Positions 1-12,296 of a DNA stretch of 64,000 nucleotides are shown piece after piece. The translations under genes and the position numbers were made by a program. Under the pieces are notes generated by a model. It searched no databases. It was not told the origin of the DNA and worked only from the letters and a program-made list of their open reading frames with translations. The stretch is from Cornus controversa (taxonomy: Eukaryota; Streptophyta; Magnoliopsida; Cornales; Cornaceae): positions 56,811,836 to 56,875,835 of the forward strand of contig CM048849.1 of assembly GCA_026545225.1 (NCBI GenBank), given 5' to 3'. How positions within the stretch are numbered: the stretch's first letter is position 1; each line of letters opens with the position of its first letter.

Positions 1-933
1 AAGTTAAGAATAAGAAAAAGAAAAAGAAATTAATAATTATGGAAACTAAAACCAAACTAATAAATTTATTAACAGATAAAAAATTTAACTTTTTTTGAAT
101 GACTAAAATTTTTGAGCAAATTGAAACAAAGGTTTCTTACTTTACCAAAAAAAAGAAAAAGAAACAAAGGCCACATGATGGCACCAAATAAAGGAGAGGC
201 ATGGCCTATTGAATTGATTTGAACTTTATTTTTTATTTTGCACAACTTTCTTATCACTTTCTAGTCCAAAATTTGGCCCACCTTTGCTTTAAATGGTTCA
301 TCATTAGATAAACCCCATTTTTAGAAAAGAAATTTTATAGGTCACTTGACGCCACTCAGCCCCATGTGGTTCTGCTTATGTATATATAACTGTTTATACG
401 TACACATTTTCCTTCTCTTTTTAGAAACTAGAAAAATAAAATGGAAATAGAGAGATCTGATGGCTAGGAGATCTAAGTAGTCTCATGACTGTCATATTGC
501 ATCTGGGATTGATCATTCCATAATATAGGGAAGATTGAAGGGATATTGTCTATGGTGTTAGAGTGGGTTCAGTGAATTATTAAGTGTTTGAGAGTTTATT
601 TAGAATTCCCTATAGACTGTTACTTCAAATCATAACTATTTGTGCCTGACAAAATAGTATATAAACATATATGGAAGAAAATTTACCTGGATAGCTCTTG
701 GTGTTTCAGGACCTGTAACTCCAAATGATGTAGTGACCATATATAAATGAAAAAGGTCATTGAAACTAAATTGAAAATTTTCCTACATACAAGACTTGTG
801 ACCATATTGATTAGAGTCCTCTGATCATATTTTGCGCCAAAAGGATTTGAGACCAAGCTGTGTGTGCATAATACCCATTTTTGCTTCCATATATTTCCTA
901 CATGGATCTTTAAAGAATCAGTTTCATTTCCAG
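1..933 (+). other. Intron 1 of ARF-GAP/C2 copy A (3' part)
   Basis: No coding sequence is seen. The last 120 bases resemble the matching intron of copy B on the other strand, including a shared 'AAAGGATTTGA' segment and an 'ATATTTCCTACATGGAT' like stretch. This places the missing first exon upstream of the window rather than lost. Confidence 0.6.
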
Positions 934-3900
934 ATCAGCGAATATTGGAGTCTTTATATGCTTAAAATGCTGTGGTGTGCACAGAAGCCTTGGTACGCAT
1001 ATCTCAAAGGTAACTGCTCCAACATTGTTTCCTACTTCATCTTCTCAATATTTTTAAATACCTGACAGAAAAGCAAAGTAGGTTAAAGTTACACAACGAG
1101 TACAATTATAACTAGAAGCATGCGTCTCTTGCTGTTGGGCAAAAGTTTTTAAAATGTCATCTTCCCAATTTATTTCCTTTCTCTAAAAAATTTCAATTTT
1201 CCATTCCAAAACTTCTTTTATTTCATTCAGATGCATAAATTTGATATTTTATTGCGAAATAATTTAAACATACTTAAATGGAGCCCAAAGGATTTGAATT
1301 CTAATACTATATATGAACTCTGTTAAGAGGAAAGATTTACATTAGACATGCCATGTTTGCAAATACGCGACCACAGTTTGAATGATTCTTTTAAAAGTTT
1401 TTGCCTTAAGAATGGTGAACAGTTTGCAAGGAAGTTTTGGTTTGCATTTAGTTGCATCCCTTAGTGGTTTTACTGAGCTTAAATTGTGAAATCAAAAAAT
1501 GACATTTACGGTGTACTTAGTCTTATCAGTTTGCAAGAAAGTTATTATCAGTTTTGTCAGAAACATATCTCACACAAAAATGACAGTCAACGTCAATGTA
1601 CTTAGTCTGCTGATCTGCTCAGTTACTGGCTATACACCTGGCTGCCTGATTATAACAAACTTCTTCATGGGCTTCCTACTAGAATAAGAAAGTATCTGAT
1701 GGTACAATCCTACCAGGTTAATGTTTCATGTTTCACTAAAACCATTTACGGTGCATAAAGTTGAACAGAATCTGACATTTGTAAATGCATAGCTGTACAT
1801 GTTTTTCTTATTTTGATTATGAGGATCCCTACCTTTCAAACATAAAAATTTACGTTGGAATAAAACTGAGTGTTTTTTTTTTTTTTTGGGGGTGGGGGTT
1901 TGTTGTACAGAGCTACAAAAGTAAAAGTCCTGGTAATATCACTGCAATATGATTTTTTTTTCATTTAAAAATTTTGATTTTGATTTTTTTTTTTTAAAGT
2001 TTCTGCCCCGCACCTCTACCTTATATCTGCATAACTATCCAAGTTTGAACCATGCAGGTTTTGTCTGTGACATTAGATGAATGGTCTGATAAGGAAATTG
2101 ATAAAATGTTTGAGGTTGGAGGGAATGCTTCTGCAAATTCAATTTACGAGGCTTTTGTTCCTGAAGGATTCTCAAAGCCTGGACCGGATTCTAGTCATGA
2201 GCAGCGTTCAAAATTTATTAGGTCAGGTGAAATCTAAAGATATTGTACCCATGCGATTTTTTTTTTCATGCTCATGGTTGTGAAAATTCATGGCTACTTT
2301 CAGTACTCTTCCTCCTCTACTTGATATTACTTTACTTAATTCGGGGGTGTACACCGCACTGGAAATTGATATGAGATCTATACTGGCCAAACTTCTTACT
2401 CTTTTTCCAAAAGAAAAACTACTAGACTGCCTCTTTTTCTGCCTGAAAAGCAATTCGGATTCACAAATTGTTGGCAACATTTAGCATGTGCACCCAAAGT
2501 CATCGGCAAGAGTGAGTTTTAAACTTATGTCTCTTCACTGTCTCCATATAGGTCTAAGTATGAGCATCATGAGTTTATAAAGCCTAGCTTGCGGAGCTCG
2601 TCAGTTTCTGGAAGGAGCTCTGACCAATCCAAAAAGATTACGGATAGTTTTCGAAGTTCAAGTTCATCGCAGAGATCGGTAAATTCTTTTACTTGTCTTT
2701 TCCTTCCACTCTGAACTCCATGGTTAGAGATTTAAGTTGGCATCATTGGAAAGGATGATATAAAAACTTATTTGAGGACCCATACAACCATGCACGCGAA
2801 GTATCTAGGTCAGGCGTATGATGGATCCATTGCTTTCTTTTCTTGTACAGAAACTATATCTCCTAGGAAGATATTCCAAGTGTTATCAGTGTATTGTAAT
2901 ACATGAAACTTTATTTTGGTAGTCAAATGAATATAAAGTGGTTTCACTCTCTCTTTTGCTTCAGTTACTTATTTCTCCTGCTGATGTTCAAATTGTTCAC
3001 AGGAAGGCATGGTGGAATATATTGGATTATTGAAGGCCAAAGTAATAAAAGGCACAAATATGGCTATCAGAGATGTGGTGTCAAGTGATCCGTATGTTGT
3101 CCTGACTCTTGGTCAGCAGGTCAGTCACTCATCAAGGAGTCTTATCAATTTTCAATGGAACCTAATAAAATTCATAAATTGACCCAAAAAAAAGATCCAA
3201 TTGCTAAGAACATGTTTGAATAGTTAAACAAAAATGGTTAATTTAAACAAATAAAAAAAATTAACTTTTTGGACAAAACATATAATTGCAAAAAAATAGT
3301 TTCAAATTAAGAAGGCTATAAATGCAAGATTGAGAGGTCTAAAACTTGTGGAAAAACGTTTCAGAAGTAGGATTGGGTGGTTTTATAGAAATTTTGTAGG
3401 ACTTATTATTTTTTTAAAGCAAAAAGTAGGACTTGTAGGTAATTTACCCTTTATTTAATCCTTTTGGATGACCCTAAAGGGCCTAAATCAGGTCCATGGT
3501 CCATTCATATGACCATTATTACTTGTTCAGATCTAACTTGGTGTATCTTTGGCACCAAGGACTGCTCAACGATCTTTTAGTTTTACATTTATATTAAAGT
3601 TCTTGAGAAAATACTTAGTTTTATTGTGAGTCAGACTGATTATAGTTTTATTGTGGGTCAGACTGAGAATAGTGCTTCTGCTAATGGACTTAATGCCTAA
3701 ATTTTTTTGTTTTGATGCATTCCTTGTCCAACTTATAGGTTGTAGCTTTGACATTTTCCAACAAATGACTTATGTTTTCTTCTTTTTTTTTTTCTGTTTC
3801 CTCCTTATGTTGTTATAATTATTATTATTATTTTTTTCCTGATATGAAACTGGTTGTAACTGTTATTAGAAGCTTCAAACAAGTGTAAAAAATAGCAACT

Positions 3901-6900
3901 TTAATCCAGTCTGGAATGAGGAGCTCATGCTTTCTGTTCCTCAGCATTTTGGTCTCTTGAAACTGGTGAGCTTATCTTTTTCCTCATCCTCTTGATTACT
4001 GTAAATGTTTTTCTCTTTATTGTTTTAAAATTTTAATCTCTTTGACTCTTGATGCTTTACCAATATAAGGTATAGCATGCTACCTTGGTTCTAGACCATA
4101 TCTAGAAGTACTTGATACAACTCTGCATACAAAATTGGTCTTGGTGTTTGCTCATATGTTCTGCAACTAATAGAACATTTGTTGAAATACCCCCCAGAAA
4201 ATTTCGCGCATGAGGTGGCCAGTCTCATACACAAAACCTGAGGAATATTAACCACTGATAGCAACAAGCATAGATGCAAAGGACAGAAATAGAAAAAATG
4301 CTAAAAGCTGAACAGAAATCCCATTGAATTAAAATAAATTGATAAATAAATCATTAAATTCTGGTAATACAATTTGGAAGTCCCGTAACCCAAGGACCCC
4401 TTAACCAGAAAGAAATAAAAGTTCAACACTTAAATTAAAATCCAAAACCAAAACCTCTAAATGAGTTCATAGTTTTATTCCTGAAGAAAATGTAGATTCC
4501 TACCCTGAGGCTGGTGAGAGTAGATGTCTGTCACAGCCCAACCCTAGTACTCTATCCTCGCGGGGGAAACTGCTTGGGACCTGAAATATCAACAAAGTGG
4601 GTTAAACCCACGAGCAAGTTCTATCTACTACATCCCAATCAGAGAATTAATATACATACCCTCAATGTGAGGGACACAATAGATAAATATACGTTCAACC
4701 CCTCAGTTTATTCCTTATTTAGTTCATACTTTTAAAGATACAAATCATCTCATATATTTCCTCAACAACCCTTACAATGTAAAAATGATCCCCTTCTTTA
4801 TGTTCACAAATCAAGATACACATGTATGTATTTTATGAAATCTATGCAATCATGATATGTCGATTATGATGCATGTATACATTAATAGGGATGGGCGATC
4901 CTGACACGCCGGGCAATCCTTACATGCCAAATAAAATATAGATACCTTATTAGGTATGGGCGATCCTGACACGCCGGGCAATCCTTACATGCCAAATAAA
5001 AATATAGATACCTTATTAGGTATGGGCGATCCTGACACGCCGGGCAATCCTTACATGCCAAATAAAATTACAAATGCATTCCCAATATGAAATAATAAAT
5101 AAACAAGATGTATTATGACTTTTAATTTTGCACAGACTATCCATTTGAACTATCAGCTATGCAATTATCCCCATATAACAAATCATTCACAAGTGAACCT
5201 AAATCAAGTAACCCATGAGCATTTATATATATAATAAGCACAATTGATGTGCTCAAAACAACTTAACTCCCATTAGAGGAAACCATTACTCAAACCAACC
5301 TCCAATGCACTCAAATCTCCGAGGGGATCTAAACATACTTTTACCTAGGTTTCTGGGCCTATTTCACTTCTAAGAACACTAAGAAAATATTCTGGAATTT
5401 TCTGTAATTTAAAAATATTTTTAATAAACCAAAGAAGGTGAAAAACCAACTTTTAGGCACTTTAAAAATTAATTGAACATCAAGGGAAGCTCAAATCGAG
5501 GTGAAAATTTAAACCCAAGGTCATTTAATCTCTAAACAGTTACAGAAAAATTTAGGGAATTTTTGGAATTTCAGAAGTATTTTCTAAAATTACAAAAAGG
5601 GAAAAAACCCAGCTTTTTGACACTTTAAAATTCAATTGAGCAACAAGGAAAGATCATTTTGAGTTGAAACTTTAAACCCAAGTGTATTTATCCTCCAGAG
5701 AGTTACAGTAAAAATTTGGGAATTTTTGGAGTTGTAAAAGTATTTTCTAAAATTACAAAACAGGAAAAAGACAGCTTTTGGGTACTTTTAAAAAATTAAT
5801 TGGTCAACAAGGGAAAAGTGTTTTGAGTTGAAAATTTAAAATTAAGTGTATTTAATCTCCAATATCATACAGTAAAATTTTCAGAATTTTTGGAACCATG
5901 AAAGTATTTTTAAAAAATGATTTTTCAACTTTTCAAGTTTTTCCAAAAATTTCAAAAATTCAAAAAAAATATTAAAATATATCGGAATGGGCCCAAAGTG
6001 GACCCAGGGGTGGGCCCCCGCGAGTGGGGCCCAAACATATTTTTCCCGGCGCCGGCGCCGGCCCCACGCGCCGGCACGCGCCGGCCAGGCGCGTGGGGAA
6101 GCCCCTGCGCTGGGGCTTCTTCCCCAGCACGCCCAGCAGCGCGCACAGCGCGCTGCCGGCGACTTCCCGGCGACGTTCCGGCCTCCTCCGGCCACCGTTC
6201 GCCTCCATTTTTGCGCCATTCTTCTCCTCTCGACGCCGTCTACGTATTGGTGCAAAAAGCCCCATTCGAAACAACCCGAATCAAAAACCCCCAATTCACA
6301 AGTTCTAGGGTTCTTCGCAAAAATTCAAAAATTTAAAACCCAATAAATTCACGATCTGTTTTCCTAAGGATTTAGAGTTGTTTACAAATTTAATTCCAAC
6401 ACAGTAGGTTCACAACTAAACAATTATTTCATACAAATTGCATAAATAAATGATTTCTTCCTTAACACAATATACATATACATGAACACATATGCATATA
6501 ACCTTACATGAAACAAAATCAATTAAATATACATACAATTATCATAGTTAATCTCACGAAATTTATCAATAGCAGAAAAATATTAACATGCAATTAATTA
6601 CAAATTTTTAATATAAATATATGCTCAAACCTAGACTATGCATACGAATTCAAGGGGGAGGAGAAGAATTAAACTTGCCTTTTTCCTGACGAATTAACTG
6701 GTTCACCCGATCGTCACTCTCTTCTCTCTTTCGTTTTCTCTCTTTTAGTTCTGTGCGTAACACAACGGCAAACCCTAATTTCTTCTTCTTTTCTTTTCCT
6801 TTTATTTTAATTATTCATTTATTGTTTTTCCTAAAACTAATAAAAATCAAATTAATAATCAAAAATAAATATAGCAAAAGCAATATTATTATAACCCTAG

Positions 6901-9900
6901 GCCCATCACTTTAAACATAACCTTAGCCCACTCATCCTAGCCCAAATTCCTCCCTAGCCCAACCCAAAACATTTAAATAAAAATAATACACAATTTATAC
7001 CAATTCACATAAAATGACAATATGCATGTATAAAAGACCAACAACTCACATACAATGATAATCTATATAAATAAAAAAAAAACATTTCACATGAATTAAT
7101 AAAATAAAGTAATAATGCAAAGAGATTAAATTGACACCTAAATTTTCCGGGGTATTACATTTGTAGTCATGACAAGGCAGTCATAATGCGCATCCTTCAC
7201 CACCTTGGCCAGCTTCCCACATCAGCCTGCCATTAAAACCCCGCCTTAATTACCTGGCATTGAACTGACATTTTCTAAATTTCTGTCCTCCTCACTAATC
7301 TAACATTCAGCTGATCAAAAATTTGTTTATTGTACTATTGGCTTAGAAGGTAAAACAGTCTTGTAAGTGGAGTTGGGACTTACTTTTTTCTCAATGTGAG
7401 TGAAGGAGAGATAAATTTGGAAGATGTATACTCTCCTTTAATGTAGACTGATACTGCTTTATTGTGCACTAGATTAGGTTAATGTTGACGGTAGACTTGA
7501 AGGTTAGATGCATCTTCTAATGGTGGTTTTAGATAAGCTGGAGACATGGTCATCAATTTTGAAGTGTAGAAGCAGAAATTTTGTTGAGAACCACAACTTT
7601 AGTTTCAGTTTCAGTCGTATATTATGAATAAAGATAATCTTCTTTTTTTCTTCGGATAAATAAGAAATGGACAACCAAAGATCACATGAAGTAGTATACA
7701 GAATCACACTGGAAGCAAAGGAGAAAATTCCACTACTATACCTCCAATAGAGATCCATATAAAACAGCGGTCTCCTCCAAAATGAGTTAAATAAGGGCTT
7801 CGATACTTCTTGAGCTTATGATTTGGCATGTCCACTTTTTTGAACGAGCGCCTATTCCTCCCTTTCCATCCACACTGAAGAAGGTACAATTGGCTGAAAT
7901 CCAGCTGTCTTGACCTCTTTTGTCAAATTCTCGACCAGCTACACTTGGCAACCCATGCGCCTGGTATGCTTCTTATCGCCAAGTCGTTAAAGGCTTTATG
8001 ATTATTCCAAATGTGCACCTAAGTTTACTCTGCATTCATTTAATATTCTTAATTAATTAATTAAAGCAAATATTTGGCATTCATCTAATAATCTGATCTG
8101 GACATCCTTCAATGCTCCGGTTATTCTCACACCCATGTCCCCTCAGTTTGGTATCCAAGGTGGATGCCACCTGTATTCTTATTTGAACTTCCTTGTGTAA
8201 AAGAAATATTAGACCATGATCCCCACTGCCATTTGTCTGTGTCCATCATATGTGCATGTCTGGATTTCAGTACAGAGGACAATCTCAAAAGTGTAGAATC
8301 ACTCCCGTGTACTTTATTTTGAAATGACTTGTACATGATTTATTTACATAAGATTCTTCCATTAAAAAGTTTTAAGGAGATAATAGATGCATTGCCATAA
8401 GAACTCTAGCTTCCCATTTGGAGTTTGCTGCTGTATTGCTTTCCCTGCACTTTCTATGGTGACTGAAGGAAGAGAAGGGAAAAGACAATCAAAATTTGAA
8501 AACGAGTTCATCCCCTGCTCCAAAATAAAACCACACGTTCCTATCTTGCTTCCTGCAGATCATCGCTTTCTCTATGTTATGACAAAGTTTCACTTTGGTT
8601 AATTTTTTAATGGATAAGTACTTCACTGATGGCTATATGCACACTAACTTTAGATCATCCAAGAACTTAAAAGGTCCACCCCTGATATCATCGAGACTTT
8701 CTGAGAGGAAAAGCTTCCTTGCTGCCATATCTTTGATTTCACTGCTGGAACTTTAAATTACAAGCTGAATGAGGCAACTCCCACCAAACCATAATAATAG
8801 AGAAGATGAGAACCCATAAATCTCATCCCACTCCATAATGAAAGAATAATTGGTTTTCCAACTTTTATCACCCCTTCTCACATGATGTATCTATCAGAGA
8901 TCAGCCGATCCCAACTTATCAACTGATTTACTGTGTAAAGTAGGTTTCATCACTGTCAAAGTGAAGATCAAACTTCTCTTGTAGTCAACCGTGTCATCCT
9001 ATCTCTACCAAATTTCACCTCTCAAGCTCATGGGAAAAAAAAATTTAAACTCCTAAATTTCGCTGTCATTGGAACTTTTAGCAAACATTACATTCTAATG
9101 GATCTCCCCCCTCTCCACAGTACATTATTCTTCATCCAATCTTCCAAAATCTTCTTACCCCCCCTCAATTGCTTGAAACTTCAAAATTTTTGACAAATTT
9201 GCCCATGGCTTTCAAAATCTCGCCCCTCATCTATTCTTGGGCTCATTGGATCACCAAAGTGCCATATTTCCCATCCACTACCTCTTTTTCACAAACTTTC
9301 CCCTTCGAAAAAGCAAATGATTAAAACACTAGGGATATTCATTTGAATTTCAATTGATGAAATAAAATTCATCACTGGAACTGGTCTATTGCTGCCTCTC
9401 GTTTTGGCAAGTGTGGTGTCCGCTCAACTGTAATCAATCTTTTGTTGTGAACAATTCTGGTTTATAGTGATTCTGAATCACGGTTCTCCTGTTTTAAGTC
9501 AGAAGTTCACACCTGATTATCCTTGAGCAATTTGATGAGTGACCATCGTTATTATTGTGTAGACATAGTTTTATACCCATCATAACATGCCTGTTAAATT
9601 CACAAAATGTAGATATATGTAGAAAATGAATTATTGATTACATTACATTAACTATCCTGCATGGACTAGCCCATAGCAGTTTTACTTTAGGGTCTTGGTG
9701 GCCCTAGCAGTTGTAGTCATAATGTTTCATCTAATCTTTTGGTTTTATATACAGCAAGTATTTGATTATGACACATTTTCTGCCGATGACACAATGGGGG
9801 AAGCCGAGATCGATATCCAGCCAATCATAAGCTCTGTAGTGGCCATCGGGGATCCTGGAATGTATGGAAACATGCAGATAGGAAAATGGCAGAAATCGGA

Positions 9901-10036
9901 AGACAATGCTCTCATAGACGATAGCTCTGTTAACATTGTGGATGGGAAGGTGAAACAGGCAGTATCACTTAAGCTCCGGAATGTGGAATCTGGAGAAATA
10001 TATTTAGAATTGGAATGGATGCCTCTTGACCAATAG
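934..10036 (+). CDS. ARF-GAP and C2 domain protein, AGD12/ZAC type, copy A (5' partial)
   Basis: Coding exons 2 to 7 are visible: 934-1009, 2058-2221, 2552-2678, 3003-3119, 3870-3965 and 9755-10036, all with GT-AG borders and continuous frame (76, 164, 127, 117, 96 and 282 nt). Exon 2 encodes the second half of the ArfGAP zinc finger ([13 protein letters not shown], with the catalytic arginine in GVHR); exons 3-4 finish the GAP domain; exons 5-7 encode one C2 domain ([27 protein letters not shown]). Known family role: stimulating GTP hydrolysis on ARF GTPases, with C2-mediated phospholipid binding, in vesicle traffic. The first coding exon, with the initial Met and first two zinc cysteines, is not found in 1-933 and should lie upstream, since copy B has a 3-kb intron 1. 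The last intron is 5,789 bp against 518 bp in copy B because of a solo LTR plus about 2 kb of further sequence. No stop or frameshift seen, so probably functional. Confidence 0.9.
4178..4182. repeat. Target-site duplication of solo LTR, left copy
   Basis: TTTGT directly precedes the LTR TG end; the identical pentamer follows the CA end at 7160-7164. Five base pairs is the usual duplication length for plant LTR retrotransposons. Confidence 0.88.
4183..7159 (-). mobile_element. Solo LTR, probably Ty3/gypsy type, in intron 6 of copy A
   Basis: A 2,977-bp LTR runs from TG (TGAAATACCCCCC) to CA (GGGGTATTACA), with short imperfect terminal inverted repeats (TGAAATACCCC against TGTAATACCCC). It is flanked by a perfect 5-bp target duplication TTTGT at 4178-4182 and 7160-7164. 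No gag or pol lies inside, so it is a solo LTR left by LTR-LTR recombination. It contains three 65-66 bp hairpin repeats (4890-5070), several related AT-rich paragraphs (5380-5930), and a very GC-rich block (about 6000-6240). A second, longer member occurs at 48325-52004. Minus orientation is inferred because TGTAATACCCC resembles the start of many plant chromovirus LTRs; that is recall, not proof. Confidence 0.88.
4890..5070. repeat. Three-unit tandem repeat with internal hairpin, in LTR 1
   Basis: Units of 65-66 bp with GATCCTGACACGCCGGGCAA starting at 4897, 4962 and 5028. Between units sits ATACCTTATTAGGTAT, a perfect hairpin with a 6-bp stem and TATT loop. The same array is expanded to about ten units in the LTR at 48325-52004. 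Confidence 0.9.
7160..7164. repeat. Target-site duplication of solo LTR, right copy
   Basis: TTTGT, matching 4178-4182 exactly. Confidence 0.88.
7165..9754 (+). other. Remaining intron 6 of ARF-GAP/C2 copy A
   Basis: Non-coding. From about 9450 onward the sequence matches the last intron of copy B (minus strand of about 25000-25390), for example GATTCTGAATCA and ACATAGTTTTATACCCATCA-like stretches. The roughly 2.2 kb from 7165 to 9450 has no counterpart in copy B, so it is either another insertion here or a deletion there. I recognise no transposon ends or protein in it. Confidence 0.55.
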
Positions 10037-10539
10037 GTATACTAAGGAATTTATTTTTTTCGTCCCATTTAGATTCAAAAATAAATTTGATGTTGTATTA
10101 GTTATGTATGTGAAATTGCAACATACAGAGTGGTTGTTCTTTCGTAATTATTTTATTCAAAATCTTGGACTGGAAAAGATCATGCTATAAATTATAAATG
10201 TAAATGTTTAAAGAAAATTAATTTAAACTTTGGTCATTTTGGTCGTCAAAGCGTGGAGGTTGGATTTCTTATGTCATGCGTGACTAAAGTTGATCACATG
10301 GTAGGGTCTATGCTTAAAAGAAAAAAAGTTTAATATTAATAAAAATCATGAAAACAACTTGAAAGCTTTCTTCTAAACTTTCTGGGGAAAAATCATGAAC
10401 AGAAGATAAGATCATCGATTCATCATAGACTTCCAAAAGTTTACTTTCTTTTCTGTTAAGGTTTATTGTTTACACAGAGCGTAATTGTTATATATATATA
10501 CACACACATATATATATAAAACAAAGGAAGGAGCGGTTG

Positions 10540-10734
10540 CTTAGTGTTCCCCTTCCGCTCCCTCTCTCTCTCACTCTCTCTCTCACTCACACACCTGTTT
10601 TGCCCGACAAAAAATCACGCGTTTTCCTTATTCGACTACGCTAGACTACTAAATATATATATATATAGCAACACTGTATATTATCACTAAACTATAGAGT
10701 GAAAGAGAAGCTTAGAGGGAGAGAGAGGTAGGGG
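10540..10734 (+). promoter_or_regulatory. Core promoter of small membrane protein gene
   Basis: A CT-rich pyrimidine patch (about 10545-10590) is followed by a TATA run at 10652-10667 (AAATATATATATATATAG), about 130 bases before the ATG at 10792. Transcription would start near 10690-10700. Confidence 0.5.
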
Positions 10735-10749
10735 ATGCCTGTGATCTAG
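10735..10749 (+). promoter_or_regulatory. Four-codon upstream ORF
   Basis: ATG CCT GTG ATC TAG lies in the presumed 5' leader, 42 bases before the main ATG, and is out of reach of the main frame. Such short uORFs can dampen translation; no effect is shown by the sequence itself. Confidence 0.4.
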
Positions 10750-10791
10750 TTAGATAGAGTGTCTTTTCTCAACAGAAAAAGAGCACCGGAG

Positions 10792-11193
10792 ATGGAGTTC
10801 TGTCGCCGATACGGCATCGTAATCGCCGTTTACTTGCCGTTGGTCGCCATCTCGATTGTCAGACACTCAGATGGTAAGGAACTCCGGCCGTCGGAGCACG
10901 GACTCGCATACCAGAATTCGCCGGCGACGGGAGGGAAGTCGCCGGAGATGCTGTCCTTCTTCGGCGGAGCGAGGTCATCGGCGACGAACGTGACGCTGCC
11001 GGAGGCGAGGAACACGACTGGTCCGTTGTGGTGGAGTGACTCCGGCCAGAGAGGGCAGGGCGGCGATCGCGTAAGGAAGGTGCTAGTGGTGGCCTCTCTG
11101 GTGTGCGGAATCATAGGTGTCGCTTTGCTAGTTGTCGCAGCATTTCTTTTTCTCTCTCACTACCGAAAGCAAAGATCCTTGTCACCATCATAA
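10792..11193 (+). CDS. Small single-pass plant membrane protein, unknown function
   Basis: Single-exon gene of 133 residues starting at the first in-frame ATG (MEFCRRYGIV). A hydrophobic stretch at residues about 7-21 (IVIAVYLPLVAISIV) reads as a signal peptide. A polar middle follows with N-glycosylation-type sites (NVT, NTT), then a strong transmembrane helix near the C-terminus (VLVVASLVCGIIGVALLVVA) and a basic tail HYRKQRS. The layout suggests a type I protein, extracellular middle and short cytosolic tail. Codon use is GC-rich relative to the flanks, supporting a real gene. I do not recognise the family well enough to name it. It starts about 750 bases after the ARF-GAP/C2 stop on the same strand and has its own TATA box. 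Confidence 0.75.
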   Translation: MEFCRRYGIVIAVYLPLVAISIVRHSDGKELRPSEHGLAYQNSPATGGKSPEMLSFFGGARSSATNVTLPEARNTTGPLWWSDSGQRGQGGDRVRKVLVVASLVCGIIGVALLVVAAFLFLSHYRKQRSLSPS

Positions 11194-11724
11194 TCTTATA
11201 ATTTGTGAGTGCTCAATTTTTCACTTTTTCTTTCATGTTATGTCATATGTGTGTGTATATATATATATATATATAAAATTTGGTGTGGAAGCAAATATTG
11301 GTCTTTTTACAAGTCACACTGATATTTCATTACTAAACAAAAACGTTCTATGATAAAACTAATCTTCACTAATAGCTGGCACTAGGCTTATATAATTATT
11401 TAGGGAAGTTCATATTAAGAATTGTTTGGCTTATATAATTGTTCTATGATAAAACGTTCTGTGAGTGTTTCAATCCTTTTCACCTCACAAAAGACTTCAA
11501 GAATCGGAACCTTCGTAGAGAAGTGCTTTAGATAGGTTTATATCACATCACATTATTCAATCCTTTTCTTTATATGTTCTGCTTCCTTCTATTGAGACAC
11601 ACACATGGAGTTTGGACCCTCTCTTATAGCTGTGTTTAACATATGTTTAAAGTGCTTTGAAATTAGAAATAACGATGTTGAAAAGATATTTTAATATAGT
11701 TATAAAATGTTTCAACACATTTCT
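11194..11724. other. Intergenic sequence and 3' end of membrane protein gene
   Basis: AT-rich, with a TA microsatellite at about 11256-11275. No coding sequence recognised. Confidence 0.5.
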
Positions 11725-11730
11725 TTTAGA

Positions 11731-12290
11731 TTTTAGTTGAAGTGCAATAAAAAAAATTTTGGTTTTAAAATGGTGCACAAGATCTCTTTTTATTTTTTGG
11801 ATGCAATAAATACCCTCCAACTTATAACTTGATATAATTTGTTTCTATTTGTCATTATTTGGATTACGAATTGACCTAAAATGATGAAAATACCTTCAGA
11901 TAAAAAAATAAAAAGAAAAAAAAGTCAGTAATTTACCAAAAATTACGAAAAAAAACTACTAAAAAAAAATTAATTTGTCCAAAAATACCCAAAAAAAAGG
12001 AACTTTAATTTGCCAAAAAATACTGGAAAAAATTTACCGAGAAAATAATTGGTGAATTAAAGTTTTTTTTTTTTCCAGTAATTTTTTTGATAATTTTAGG
12101 TAAATTAATCACTTTTTTATTTGTGAGAGTATTTTTGTCATTTTACGTCACTTCTTAATCTAAATAATGTTAAATAGAAAAAATTGCACCAATTTATAAG
12201 TTGGAGGGTGTTTGTTGTATTCAAAAAAAGAAGATGAGTATTGTACACCATTTTAAAATCAGAGGATGATTTATTGCACTTTGGTCTAAA
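11731..12290. mobile_element. Foldback MITE
   Basis: The two arms are inverted copies: AAGTGCAATAA near 11740 pairs with TTATTGCACTT at 12271-12281; ACCCTCCAACTTATAA near 11811 pairs with TTATAAGTTGGAGGGT near 12194; TTTTAAAATGGTG pairs with CACCATTTTAAAA. The centre is A/T-rich and again self-complementary. A possible 6-bp duplication TTTAGA borders it at 11725-11730 and 12291-12296, but the ends are eroded so the exact limits are tentative. No protein is encoded. Confidence 0.7.
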
Positions 12291-12296
12291 TTTAGA

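Noticed and set aside
832-1065. 77-codon frame overlapping the ArfGAP exon
   Set aside because: It is the wrong frame; the correct frame of 934-1009 gives [19 protein letters not shown].
5881-6346. Overlapping open frames of 94-139 codons on both strands in the GC-rich block
   Set aside because: They lie in the LTR, are low-complexity Pro/Ala/Arg products of the GC-rich sequence, and the frames are open on both strands simply because stop codons are rare there.
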